Below are positions 8,779 to 16,893 of a stretch of 64,000 nt of DNA, one piece after another (position 1 is the stretch's first letter; every line of letters begins with the position of its first letter). The notes under the pieces are model-generated. The model was not told the DNA's origin and did not search any database. It saw only the letters and a list, made by a program, of their open reading frames with translations. The stretch spans positions 186,001 to 250,000 of the forward strand of contig NZ_VWVU01000005.1 in assembly GCF_008638365.1 (NCBI RefSeq). Direction: 5' to 3'. The position numbers and the translations under genes were made by a program. Origin of the DNA: Nocardiopsis quinghaiensis. Its GTDB lineage: Bacteria > Actinomycetota > Actinomycetes > Streptosporangiales > Streptosporangiaceae.

Positions 8779-9054
8779 CTAGCTCTCGCCGGCCTGTGAG
8801 GCGGAGTCGAACACCCGGGTCAGGAAGCGTTCGCGTTCGCGGGCGAGCTGCTCGGCGAACTCGCCCCGGGGCTGTGCCTTCTCGATGTCGTCCCTGGCGA
8901 GGGTGCCGTGCTCGTCGAGCAGCTGCTCGACGACGGCGAGCCGGTCGCGCAGCACCCACAGCTCCGAGGCCAGCTCCATGGTGATGGAGAAGAGCGCGTC
9001 CATGTGTTGTGGGCGGGTCAGGTACACGGCGTCGTCATTGGCGAAACCTGGCAT
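8779..9054 (-). CDS. Small helical protein, paralogue of the one at 15397
   Basis: The 91-aa product is charged and probably all alpha-helical, with the core MELASELWVLRDRLAVVEQL and a C-terminal ARERERFLTRVF. Its paralogue at 15397-15678 shares the pattern ELASExWxLRDRxxxxExLL, then E, then R(A/E)ERxxFxxRVF. I recognise no named family. It is embedded inside the ABC transporter operon between the second ATPase and the first permease, with GGAGAGG before the ATG. Each copy travels with a methyltransferase of one distinctive type, which suggests a subunit or adaptor of that enzyme. Confidence 0.75.
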   Translation of the reverse strand: MPGFANDDAVYLTRPQHMDALFSITMELASELWVLRDRLAVVEQLLDEHGTLARDDIEKAQPRGEFAEQLARERERFLTRVFDSASQAGES

Positions 9055-9057
9055 GGG

Positions 9058-10170
9058 TTACCTCTCCTCGCTGGCGCGCGGCGTGGAGCCGACGGACACC
9101 GGTCGCAGGGGCTCGTTGGTGGACGGGGTGTCGGCGAAGGACAGGCCGACCGGTTCCGGGCGCGCACCCGCGGCCGTCTGGTCGAGCTTCAGTTCGCCGG
9201 GGAAGTGGCAGGCGACGGACCGGCCCGGAGCGGCCTCGCGCAGGGCCGGGGTCTCTGAGGCGCAGCGCTCCCGTGCGATCGGGCAGCGGGTGCGGAACAC
9301 GCATCCCGACGGCGGCGCCATGGGCGAGGGGATCTCCCCGTTCGGGACGATGCGGTGTTCCCGGTCCTGGTGCATCGATGCCAGCACGGCGGAGTAGGGG
9401 TGCAGCGGTTCGGTGAACAGGGAGTGCGCGGGGGCGACCTCCATGAGCCTGCCGAGGTACATCACGGCGATGCGGTGGCTGATGTGGCGGACCAGCGAGA
9501 GGTCGTGTGTGATGAACAGGTAGGCCAGTCCGAACTCCTGCTGGAGGTCGTCCAGGAGGTTGACGATCTGGGCCTGGACGGACACGTCCAGGGACGCGGT
9601 CGGCTCGTCGGCGATGATCAGCGACGGGTCGGTGATCAGCGCACGGGCGATGCCGATCCGCTGGCGCTGTCCGCCGGAGAGCTCCTGTGGGTAGCGCTGG
9701 GCCATGGAGGTGTCGAGTCCGACCAGGTCCAGCATCTCGGCGACCCGGGCGCGGCGCTGCGCGGCGTCGCCGATGCCGTGCACCACCAGCGGTTCGGTGA
9801 GGGCGTCACCCAGCCTCATGTAGGGGTTGAGCGAGGTCGAGGGGTTCTGGAACACCATGGCCATCCGGCGCCGGGCGTCGCGGCGCAGCCGGGCTCCGGA
9901 GCTGCGGGTGATGTCGCGGCCCTCGAACTCGACCGTTCCCGCCGTGGGCTGGTACAGGCGGATGAGTGTGCGTCCGACGGTGGTCTTGCCGCTGCCGGAC
10001 TCGCCCACCAGTCCCAGCGTCTCGCCCCGCGAGATCTCCAGGGAGACCCCGTCGACGGCTCGCAGTACCTTGCGTGAGCGGCCGAAACCGCCCATGGGGA
10101 AGTGTTTGGCCAGTCCGTGAGCCCTGAGGACGAGCTCGCCGCTCGCCTGGGCCCCCTGGTCAGCGGTCAT
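9058..10170 (-). CDS. ABC transporter ATPase, DppF/OppF type
   Basis: The 370-aa ATPase has Walker A GESGSGKTT at residues 56-64, the Q-loop FQNPSTSLNP, signature LSGGQRQRIG near 175, Walker B LIIADEP near 198, the switch His in THDLS, and the oligopeptide/nickel C-terminal cysteine cluster (CVFRTRCPIARERC). It would power the importer together with the preceding ATPase, whose stop it overlaps (ATGA). Length is a little above family average because of a 50-residue tail. Confidence 0.88.
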   Translation of the reverse strand: MTADQGAQASGELVLRAHGLAKHFPMGGFGRSRKVLRAVDGVSLEISRGETLGLVGESGSGKTTVGRTLIRLYQPTAGTVEFEGRDITRSSGARLRRDARRRMAMVFQNPSTSLNPYMRLGDALTEPLVVHGIGDAAQRRARVAEMLDLVGLDTSMAQRYPQELSGGQRQRIGIARALITDPSLIIADEPTASLDVSVQAQIVNLLDDLQQEFGLAYLFITHDLSLVRHISHRIAVMYLGRLMEVAPAHSLFTEPLHPYSAVLASMHQDREHRIVPNGEIPSPMAPPSGCVFRTRCPIARERCASETPALREAAPGRSVACHFPGELKLDQTAAGARPEPVGLSFADTPSTNEPLRPVSVGSTPRASEER

Positions 10171-11177
10171 CCCGAGGTCCTTTCCCTGGGTTGAGCGGTT
10201 CCTGCGGTGACGCGCACGCACGAGGAGCGCCGGTCCGGCTGGTCCGTCACCGGCACGGGTGTGAGCGGTGCCGTCTCGCACACGCCGCGCCGGTGCTCGC
10301 AACGCGGTAGGAACGGGCATCCGGTGATGACGGTGAGCGGGGAGGGCGGCCTGCCCTCGATGGCGCGCAGCCGCTCACCCGGGTGCTGGCCCGGAGCCGC
10401 ATGCAGCAGCGACCAGGTGTAGGGGTGCTCGGGCCTGGCCATGACCTGGGCGGTGGGGCCCTCCTCGGAGACCGCACCCGCGTACATGACGACCAGTTTG
10501 TCGGCGATGTCGGCGATGACGTCGAGGTCGTGGGTGGCGAGGGCGATGGAGATCCCCAGGTCGCGGTTGAGCTCCTGGAGCAGTTCGAGGATCTGCGCCT
10601 GGGTGGTGACGTCGAGCGCGGTGGTGGGCTCGTCGCACAGCAGCAGCGAGGGCGAGGCCACCAGCGCCATGGCGATCACCACGCGCTGGAGCTGGCCGCC
10701 GGAGACCTCGTGCGGGTGGGAGTTCAGTCGCGCTCCCGGATCGGGGATGCCGACCCGGGAGAGCATGTCGCCGGACAGGTCGCGTGCGGCGCTCCTGGAC
10801 AGGGAGGGGTCCGCGGCGCGGGCCGACTCCACGAGCTGGCGTCCGATCGAGTGCATGGGGTGCAGGGCCCGCCACGGGTCCTGGAACACCATTCTGGCGG
10901 TGCGCGCACGGAAGTCGCGCAGCCGACGCCCGCGCAGGGGCGCGATGTCCTGGCCGTCGACGACGATCGAACCGCTGATCCGCGCTCCGGGCGCCAGCAG
11001 CCGCAGTACGGCCAGCAGCGCGGTGGACTTGCCCGACCCGGACTCGCCCGCCAGGGCGACGATCTCGCCGCGGCCGACGGAGAAGGAGACGTCGCGCAGG
11101 ATCTGGGCGCTGCCGCCCGCGGTGCGCAGCCGCACGCCCACCTGGTCCAGGCGGAGGATGTCCGTGTCGGTGCTCAC
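10167..11177 (-). CDS. ABC transporter ATPase, DppD/OppD type
   Basis: The 336-aa ATPase carries Walker A GESGSGKS at 44-51, VFQDPWRALHP, the signature SGGQLQRV, Walker B LLLCDEP, and the C-terminal cysteine cluster CPFLPRCEHRRGVC. The GTG start at 11177 overlaps the stop of methyltransferase 1 (GTGA), and its own stop overlaps the next ATPase. This tight coupling ties the methyltransferase to the transporter. Confidence 0.87.
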   Translation of the reverse strand: MSTDTDILRLDQVGVRLRTAGGSAQILRDVSFSVGRGEIVALAGESGSGKSTALLAVLRLLAPGARISGSIVVDGQDIAPLRGRRLRDFRARTARMVFQDPWRALHPMHSIGRQLVESARAADPSLSRSAARDLSGDMLSRVGIPDPGARLNSHPHEVSGGQLQRVVIAMALVASPSLLLCDEPTTALDVTTQAQILELLQELNRDLGISIALATHDLDVIADIADKLVVMYAGAVSEEGPTAQVMARPEHPYTWSLLHAAPGQHPGERLRAIEGRPPSPLTVITGCPFLPRCEHRRGVCETAPLTPVPVTDQPDRRSSCVRVTAGTAQPRERTSG

Positions 11178-12259
11178 AGCCGCTCCTGTCCGGGTTTGCG
11201 GGCCAGGGTGACCCAGGGGTAGGACTCCTTGCCCAGGGCTTCCTGGCGCACGTCGGTGAATCCCGCCTCGCGGGCGATACCGGCGAGGTCGGTGGTGGCG
11301 GCGGTGCGCCACCAGGGTTCGTGGCCGTTCTCCGCGTCCCAGTCGTCGTGCCACGCCTGGTAGGGGCTGCGGAGGCGGTAGGGGGCCACGTCGGAGAAGA
11401 CGAGGTCGCCACCCGGGCGCAGCAGGCGCAGCGCTTCGGCGAAGACCTTGCGGATGGCGTGCGGCGGGATCTCGTGGAGCAGGATGAAGGAGGTCACGAG
11501 GTCGAACGCCCCCTCGGCCAGCCCGGTGTCCTCGGCGGGGGCCCGGAGCAGGTCCCACTCCAGGCCGGCCTCGGCGGCACGGCGCTGGGCGTAGCGCAGC
11601 TCCGACACGGACAGGTCCACCCCGGTGATGCGGGCCCCGGGGTAGGTCTGTGCGAGTTTCATGGTGAACTGCCCGGTTCCGCATCCCAGGTCGCAGATGT
11701 CGGTGTAGTCCTCGCGGGGCGCGAGCCGGGCGACGCTGGCGCGCTGGCCGAAGATGTCGCCCGGGAAGGAGGGGACCAGCAGGTAGCGGTACACCAGCTC
11801 GTGGTGGACGAAGCCCATGTGCTCGTGGCCGTCCCACCCGCCGGTGGTTCCGTGGAACTCGTAGCGCCAGTAGCGCGGGACCGCTTCCTCGCCGCGGTCG
11901 GTGATCGCCTCGGCGTCGACCGGCGCGGCCTTGGCGGACAGGTCCTCAGCGCGTTCCCCGAAGGCGTCGACCGCGCGGGGCGTGAGGACGGAGCGGTTCC
12001 ACCGCAGGGCCGCGCCGATGATTCCCAGGTCGGCGTCCTCGGCGAGTTCCCCGTCGACCGCCGCGCGCAGCCCGGCGATGTCGGTGCCGTCCCAAGCCAG
12101 CGCGTCCCCCTTCTCCAGCCGATCGCGCAGGCGCGCCTGCAACGGCCGCAGACCGGCGCGCATGGCCTGCAGGAACTGCATCTCGGACCGGCCGCGCTGC
12201 GCGAGCTCGACGTCGGCCCGCATCCCGTCGGGAACGGCGGACTGTGCTGCGGTGGTCAT
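11174..12259 (-). CDS. Class I SAM-dependent methyltransferase 1 (GGWDGH type)
   Basis: The 361-aa protein has a helical N-terminal region of about 130 residues, a conserved GGWDGHEHMGF at 140-150, the SAM motif DLGCGTGQF at 190-198, then GVDLSVSELRYA and a C-terminal SYPWVTLARKP. Methyltransferase 2 (14277-15332) shares the same layout and the GGWDGH and YPWV motifs. The acceptor is unknown. It lies inside the ABC importer operon, after the binding protein and before the ATPases, with AAGGAG 6 nt before ATG 12259. Placement suggests it modifies the imported compound or is needed with it. Confidence 0.75.
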   Translation of the reverse strand: MTTAAQSAVPDGMRADVELAQRGRSEMQFLQAMRAGLRPLQARLRDRLEKGDALAWDGTDIAGLRAAVDGELAEDADLGIIGAALRWNRSVLTPRAVDAFGERAEDLSAKAAPVDAEAITDRGEEAVPRYWRYEFHGTTGGWDGHEHMGFVHHELVYRYLLVPSFPGDIFGQRASVARLAPREDYTDICDLGCGTGQFTMKLAQTYPGARITGVDLSVSELRYAQRRAAEAGLEWDLLRAPAEDTGLAEGAFDLVTSFILLHEIPPHAIRKVFAEALRLLRPGGDLVFSDVAPYRLRSPYQAWHDDWDAENGHEPWWRTAATTDLAGIAREAGFTDVRQEALGKESYPWVTLARKPGQERL

Positions 12260-12297
12260 GGTCACTCCTTGGGATCGTGCTCGGGTTCCTGCAGGAG

Positions 12298-12338
12298 CCC
12301 GGGGCACGTGGTCTCCGGCCTGGCCCACGCGCCCCGGG
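12298..12338 (-). terminator. Intercistronic hairpin between binding protein and methyltransferase 1
   Basis: Two 14-base arms (12298-12311 and 12325-12338) pair with one mismatch around a 13-nt loop, in the 89-bp gap after the binding-protein stop. Such stems after the first gene of importer operons usually stabilise the upstream message or attenuate read-through, so that the binding protein is made in excess. That role is inferred. Confidence 0.6.
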
Positions 12339-12348
12339 TCGCCGCTGG

Positions 12349-13914
12349 TCAGCCGGCCTTGACCGCCTCGTCCAGCAACAGGACCAGGCCGTCACCGTAG
12401 TCGACGCCCGTGACGTCGGCCTGGTGGGCCGAGACCGAGGGCCGGCCGTAGGTGTAGAGGACGTAGGCCTGGTCGCGGACGTACTCGGAGGCCTCGATGA
12501 GGGCCTGCTCCCGCACCTCGGGGTCCATCTCGTTGCGCTGGGCCTCGTACAGCGCGTCCCAGTCCTCGTCCTCGACGAAGGGGCGCTCGCCGGTGGAGAT
12601 GAAGGAGTAGGGGCGTCCGGCGTCGAAGATCCCGCTGTAGGAGGAACCGCGGTAGAAGATGTCGGCGTCGGTCCCGTTGCGGAACTGCTCCACCCACACG
12701 CCGATCTCGTTGGCCTCGATGGTGGTGGTGAAGCCGGCTTCGTCGAGCTGGCTGCCGATGGACTCCAGCAGGGAGCTGTCGCGGGCCTGGCCGGAGAGGG
12801 TGACCTCGGCGCCGACCGCGTCGGCCTCCTCCAGCAGTTCGCGGGCCTTGTCGGGGTCGAAGGCGGGGCGCTCGATGTCAGGGGAGTAGCCGAAGACGCC
12901 CTCCGTGGCGACCTGGCCGTCCTCGATGGTGCCCGCGCCGAAGGTCAGGGCGTCGATCATCGCGGGTGCGTCGATGGCGGCGACCGCGGCCCTGCGGACG
13001 CGGACGTCGTCGAAGGGCTCCTGCACGGTGTTGAGCTGGAACATGTTCTGCAGGCCGCTGAACTCGTTGTGCACGAGGATGTCGTCGCGCCCGTCCAGGA
13101 CCTCGATGGCGTCGGCCGCCACCTCGTGGGCGATGTCGATCTCGCCGGACTCCAGCGCCGAGGACAGGGCCCCGGTGTCGGCGATGTAGCGGACATGGAT
13201 GTTCTCGGTGGCGGGCGCCTGCCCCCAGAAGCCCTCGTAGGCCTGGTACTCGACCCCGGTGGAGGGGTCGTAGGAGGTGATCTCGTAGGGGCCCGAACCC
13301 ACGGGGTCGGCGCTGAACCCCTCGGCGCCGCCGACCTCCTCCCAATGGGCCTTGGGCACGATGAAGATCTGGCCGACCTGGGACAGCAGCAGCGGGTCGG
13401 GCTCGGACGTCTCGATCTCGACGGTCCCGTTCTCGCCCTCGCGGACCTCGGAGACCGTGGCGAGGTAGGAGGCGTTGGCGAACTGCTGGTCGAGGATCTC
13501 GTTGAAGCTGAAGACGACGTCCTCGGTGGTGACCGGGGCGCCGTTGTGGAAGGTGGCGTCCTCGCGCAGGGTGAAGCTCCACAGGGTGTCGCTGACCTGC
13601 TCCCAGTCGGTGGCCAGACGCGGTTGGGGCTCCTCGTCGCTCCGCATCTGCCGGACCAGGGCGTCGAAGGCGTTGAACTGGAAGGTCGCGTACTGCTTGT
13701 TCAGCGGGTTGATGGCGTCCTCGGTGATCGAGGTGCCCACGGTGATGAGGGAGGTCTCCTCCTCCTCGCCGCCGGAGGACCCGGGGGCTCCGCAGGCGGT
13801 CAGGAACAGGGCCGCCGTCGCGATACCCGCGACGGCCGTGACGGCCGTGCCCCTTCGGGCGGGGCCGGGCCGGGACGGCGCCGGGCCGTTCACGTGGGCC
13901 GGGTGTCCGAACAT
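12349..13914 (-). CDS. ABC transporter substrate-binding lipoprotein (SBP family 5)
   Basis: The 521-aa protein has a long n-region, a hydrophobic segment and a lipobox ending LFLTAC, with Cys41 as the lipid anchor. The mature part has the extracellular solute-binding family 5 pattern: TFHNGAPVTTEDVVFSFN near residue 120, GSGPYEITSYDPSTGVEYQA near 205, and the lobe-2 segment with LNTVQEPFDDVRVRRAAVAAI. It captures the ligand for the importer encoded downstream. GAGGAG lies before ATG 13914. It heads the operon 13914-6907 and diverges from methyltransferase 2. Confidence 0.87.
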   Translation of the reverse strand: MFGHPAHVNGPAPSRPGPARRGTAVTAVAGIATAALFLTACGAPGSSGGEEEETSLITVGTSITEDAINPLNKQYATFQFNAFDALVRQMRSDEEPQPRLATDWEQVSDTLWSFTLREDATFHNGAPVTTEDVVFSFNEILDQQFANASYLATVSEVREGENGTVEIETSEPDPLLLSQVGQIFIVPKAHWEEVGGAEGFSADPVGSGPYEITSYDPSTGVEYQAYEGFWGQAPATENIHVRYIADTGALSSALESGEIDIAHEVAADAIEVLDGRDDILVHNEFSGLQNMFQLNTVQEPFDDVRVRRAAVAAIDAPAMIDALTFGAGTIEDGQVATEGVFGYSPDIERPAFDPDKARELLEEADAVGAEVTLSGQARDSSLLESIGSQLDEAGFTTTIEANEIGVWVEQFRNGTDADIFYRGSSYSGIFDAGRPYSFISTGERPFVEDEDWDALYEAQRNEMDPEVREQALIEASEYVRDQAYVLYTYGRPSVSAHQADVTGVDYGDGLVLLLDEAVKAG

Positions 13915-14114
13915 GGTTTCTCCTCGTGCGCGTTCTGGAGGTCGCGCTTGCGTGGTGCGGCTGAGTCGGGGCCCGGGACGGGTGGCTTCCCGGCGCGGCC
14001 TGCGGGTGCTGGATGCCTGGTTCAGGGGGAGGCGAAGGTGGGCGCGGACCCCTGCCGGAAAATTTCGTCACTCATGGTGACGGGGTTTCACGCGGCTTAA
14101 CGTGAACAGCCTTT

Positions 14115-14151
14115 GTTTCCTCTGATGGAAAGGCGTTCCATTAATAATGGA
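14115..14151. promoter_or_regulatory. Cluster of overlapping palindromes in the divergent SBP/methyltransferase 2 region
   Basis: Three nested inverted repeats occur: TTTCC-N6-GGAAA (14116-14131), ATGGAA-N5-TTCCAT (14125-14141) and the perfect 15-mer TCCATTAATAATGGA (14137-14151). They lie in an AT-rich island about 200 bp upstream of the binding-protein start and are good candidates for IclR-type operators or promoter elements of that operon. The rest of 13915-14114 has no gene. Confidence 0.5.
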
Positions 14152-14190
14152 CACAAGGCATGTCAGGCGTCAAGAGGGAGAAAAAGACCA

Positions 14191-14218
14191 TTGACACCCG
14201 ACCTGCGACGGATAAGGT
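14191..14218 (+). promoter_or_regulatory. Sigma-70 type promoter for methyltransferase 2
   Basis: TTGACA at 14191-14196 and TAAGGT at 14213-14218 are 16 bp apart. The expected start of transcription lies about 25 bp before a strong operator-like palindrome at 14245-14261. Confidence 0.55.
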
Positions 14219-14244
14219 GTAGGTACGCGATTGGCTGGAATGCT

Positions 14245-14261
14245 GTTCCACTGAGTGGAAC
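14245..14261. promoter_or_regulatory. Operator-like repeat GTTCC-N7-GGAAC
   Basis: A perfect inverted repeat with 5-bp arms (7 bp when the inner bases are included: GTTCCAC and GTGGAAC) ends 15 bp before ATG 14277, downstream of the predicted promoter. It matches three other GTTYC-N7-GRAAC sites at 16699, 26604 and 26758. Binding by the IclR at 15734 is inferred. Confidence 0.55.
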
Positions 14262-14276
14262 AAGAGAGGAGCGCTG

Positions 14277-15332
14277 ATGGACGTGCCCATCCGCCACCGG
14301 GGCCGTGCAGGGATGGAGTTCCTGGGATCACTCCAGGGGTATGCCGGGGGCGTGCTCCAGAAGCAGGCCGCGGCCGCCTACGCGGCAGCCGTCCCCGAGC
14401 CCCCGACCAAGCTCAGGGAGCGCCGCGACTCCGTCACCCGGACCCTCGCCGACAACAGCGCCTGGCGCTTCGACCGGCTCTTCACCCGCTACGTGGCCGA
14501 GGAGATCTACGTACGGGCGATTCCCGCCGCAGAGGAGGTGCGTCCGTCCATCGAGGAGTGGCTGGACGTGTCCGAGGCCCCCGGCAGCCTCACCCTGAAC
14601 CCCGGCGTCAAACCCCCCTCCTACTGGGAGAACGGCTTCCACCTCACCCCCGGCGGGTGGGACGGCCACGACCTGATGGGGGTCATCACCCAGGACTTCG
14701 GCTACCAGTACGTCCTCAAGCCCGGGGGCGTGGGCGCGGTACGCACCGGCCAGGACCTCAACGACCAGCGCACCCTGTTGGCGATGGAGGCGCCCCGGCG
14801 CGACTACCGCAGGGTCCTCGAGCCGGGTCTGGGCACCGGCCGCTTCGCCCTCTCCCTCAGCAAGGTCTTCCCCGACGCCCGGATCACGGGGGTGGAGCTG
14901 TCCACCCAGATGCTGCGCTACGCGCACGCCACCGCGGCCGAGAGGGGCCTGGACTGGGAGCTGATCCAGGCCGCTGCCGAGGACACCGGGCTGCCCGACG
15001 CCTCCGTGGACCTGGTCGCCGCCTACATCCTGTTCCACGAGACGCCGCCCAAGGCGACCGAGGCGATCCTGCGCGAGATGTTCCGGGTCCTGGAGCCGGG
15101 CGGCGACCTCGTCATCGGCGACGTGGCCCCCTACGAGCACCAGGAGGCGTTCCGCGCCGTCGTCCTGGACTGGGAGACCGAGAACCGCGGCGAGCCCTAC
15201 TGGCGCTCGGCCCTGCAGCTCGACGTGCCCGGGCTGCTCAAGGAGATCGGCTTCACCGACGTCCAGGCCTACGGGGTGGGGCCGGGCAACTACCCCTGGG
15301 TCAACCGGGCGCGCAAGCCGGAGCAGACCTGA
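14277..15332 (+). CDS. Class I SAM-dependent methyltransferase 2 (GGWDGH type)
   Basis: The 351-aa protein is a divergent paralogue of methyltransferase 1. It has a helical N-terminus, GGWDGHDLMGV at 126-136, a modified SAM loop EPGLGTGRF (the usual first acidic/Cys pattern is altered), GVELSTQMLRYA, and the C-terminal NYPWVNRARKP. The start ATG 14277 has GAGAGGA 7 nt upstream. It is followed by a small helical protein gene, repeating the methyltransferase/small-protein association seen in the transporter operon. Substrate unknown. Confidence 0.75.
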   Translation: MDVPIRHRGRAGMEFLGSLQGYAGGVLQKQAAAAYAAAVPEPPTKLRERRDSVTRTLADNSAWRFDRLFTRYVAEEIYVRAIPAAEEVRPSIEEWLDVSEAPGSLTLNPGVKPPSYWENGFHLTPGGWDGHDLMGVITQDFGYQYVLKPGGVGAVRTGQDLNDQRTLLAMEAPRRDYRRVLEPGLGTGRFALSLSKVFPDARITGVELSTQMLRYAHATAAERGLDWELIQAAAEDTGLPDASVDLVAAYILFHETPPKATEAILREMFRVLEPGGDLVIGDVAPYEHQEAFRAVVLDWETENRGEPYWRSALQLDVPGLLKEIGFTDVQAYGVGPGNYPWVNRARKPEQT

Positions 15333-15396
15333 CCCCGGACCGACCGGGTCCGCATGCGGGCGCCCGCCGGCGTCCGGACACGAAAGAGGACGTCCC

Positions 15397-15678
15397 ATGA
15401 GCAAGACCGACCACTACCTGGACTCCAAACGGCTGGACGACATCGCCCGTATGGTGACCGAGCTCGCCTCGGAGGTGTGGATCCTGCGTGACCGCAACAT
15501 GATCCTGGAGCACCTGCTGGCCGAGAAGGGCACAGTGGATCCGGAGGTGATCGAGGAGCTGCACCCCGACGGGGAGCTCCTGGAGCGGATCCGGGCCGAG
15601 CGCGCCGCGTTCGTGCGGCGCGTCTTCGGCGCGGTCCTGGACCAGGACGCGCGCGTGGAGGCGGCGCTCGCGCGCTGA
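15397..15678 (+). CDS. Small helical protein, paralogue of the one at 8779
   Basis: The 93-aa product has the core MVTELASEVWILRDRNMILE followed by HLLAEKG, and a C-terminal IRAERAAFVRRVFG, so the same pattern as the protein at 8779-9054. It is predicted to be helical and acidic, with no membrane segment. AGAGGA precedes ATG 15397. It lies 64 bp after methyltransferase 2 and ends at a strong terminator. I know no function; partner of the methyltransferase is the simplest guess. Confidence 0.72.
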   Translation: MSKTDHYLDSKRLDDIARMVTELASEVWILRDRNMILEHLLAEKGTVDPEVIEELHPDGELLERIRAERAAFVRRVFGAVLDQDARVEAALAR

Positions 15679-15697
15679 GCACGCACCGGCCACGCGG

Positions 15698-15733
15698 CGG
15701 CGGGGCGGCGGGGACCCCCCCGCCGCCCCGCCG
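15698..15733. terminator. Bidirectional terminator between convergent genes
   Basis: Perfect 16-bp arms (15698-15713 and 15718-15733) with a 4-nt loop fill the 55-bp gap between the small helical protein and the iclR-type gene, ending one base before the stop codon of the latter. Confidence 0.8.
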
Positions 15734-16546
15734 TCACGCGCGGGCGCCCAAGCGCTCGGAGAGCCTGCGGGTGGTCTCCAGCAGCGCCCGCGAGCAGGCG
15801 TCGGCCTCCTCCAGGAAGCGCTCGCGGGGGCCGCACACGCTGATGACCGCCACGGGCTCGCCCCGGTGGTCCAGGAGCGGGGCCGCGGTGGAGGCGGCTC
15901 CGGCCTGGCGCTCGCCGAAGGACGTCGCATAGCCCGCCGTGCGGATCCGGTCCAGCTCGCGGCGCAGTTCGTAGACGTCGACCATGGTCTCCCCCGTCAG
16001 CGAGCCGAGCGGCTCGCGCTCCAGGTAGGCCTCGCGCTCGTCCTCGGGCAGGAACGCCAGGAACGCCTTGGACGAACTGCCCGCGTGCAGCGGATAGCGG
16101 ATCCCCAGGGAGACGGCCATGATCACCTCGCGCTGGGGGGTGACCTGGTCGATGTAGACCCGGGCGTCGCCGGTGCGCACGGACAGGGTGGTGGTCTCGC
16201 CCGTCAGCCGGGAGAGCGCGCGCAGGTCCGCGGCGGCGATCTGGCGTACGTCCACACGTTCCTGGTAGGCCGCGCCCAGCCGCATGGCGGTCGTTCCCAG
16301 CGAGTAGCGGTGGCTCTCCTCGTCCAGGTGGACCAGGTGGCGCGAGCGCAGGGAGGCCAGGATCCGGTGCACGGCGGCCTTGGAGGTACCCAGGTTCTCG
16401 GCGATCTCGGTGACGCCGAGCGTGGGCGAGTCCGACTCGGTGAACAGGACCAGGACGTCGGCGGCGCGCTCGACGGTGGCCACGGTCTGGCTACCGGAGT
16501 CGCGCCGGACGACCGGCGGCTGCGCCGGGGAAGGCTGGGTGGGCAT
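15734..16546 (-). CDS. IclR-family transcriptional regulator 1
   Basis: The 270-aa protein has the IclR winged helix (residues 20-80: TVERAADVLVLFTESD, then LGVTEIAENLGTSKAAVHRIL) and the effector-binding GAF-like domain with the signature region around GSSSKAFLAFLPEDEREAYL and STAAPLLDHRGEPVAVISVCG. IclR proteins usually repress catabolic operons until a pathway metabolite binds. GAGGAG lies 8 nt before ATG 16546. Its own upstream region holds one of four GTTYC-N7-GRAAC sites, and others lie before methyltransferase 2 and between the two operons near 26.6 kb, so it probably controls these and itself. Confidence 0.88.
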   Translation of the reverse strand: MPTQPSPAQPPVVRRDSGSQTVATVERAADVLVLFTESDSPTLGVTEIAENLGTSKAAVHRILASLRSRHLVHLDEESHRYSLGTTAMRLGAAYQERVDVRQIAAADLRALSRLTGETTTLSVRTGDARVYIDQVTPQREVIMAVSLGIRYPLHAGSSSKAFLAFLPEDEREAYLEREPLGSLTGETMVDVYELRRELDRIRTAGYATSFGERQAGAASTAAPLLDHRGEPVAVISVCGPRERFLEEADACSRALLETTRRLSERLGARA

Positions 16547-16698
16547 GGCGGGGGCTCCTCAGCGGGTACGGGATGGGAGTGTCCCACAGCTGGGGCGCGG
16601 CGGTGCGCGGACCAGAGTCCGCGCGCCGCCGCTATTCCTGTACGAGGAACGGTGTCATGGATTCACTGGGGATCAGGAGGAGTATATCCGGTAACACG

Positions 16699-16715
16699 GT
16701 TTCAGTAAACGGAAC
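16699..16715. promoter_or_regulatory. Operator-like repeat GTTTC-N7-GGAAC
   Basis: Arms GTTTC (16699-16703) and GGAAC (16711-16715) are 7 bp apart, with a second repeat TGGAA-N6-TTCCA just downstream (16719-16734). They lie about 150 bp upstream of iclR 1. The remaining part of 16547-16835 contains no gene I can support. Confidence 0.45.
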
Positions 16716-16835
16716 GAATGGAATCCGCTTTCCAAGCCGGGAACCGCGCCTGGAATGGCCCGGGCCGACGACGGTGGGCGGTGGTGAGAACCGATTGTCC
16801 CCCGGAATCTCCGCCTTCCCCGGCCGTACGGCGAA

Positions 16836-16878
16836 AACGGTCGGCGGGCATCACTCCGGGTAACGCCCGCCGACCGTT
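16836..16878 (-). terminator. Intrinsic terminator of the nitrilase operon
   Basis: Perfect 14-bp arms (16836-16849 and 16865-16878) enclose a 15-nt loop, and on the minus strand the stem is followed by a run of four T. It begins 15 nt beyond the nitrilase stop codon. Confidence 0.8.
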
Positions 16879-16893
16879 CGGTCCTGCCCCGCC

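Noticed and set aside
12244..14100. 618-codon plus-strand frame
   Set aside because: Antisense of the substrate-binding lipoprotein; no domain features.
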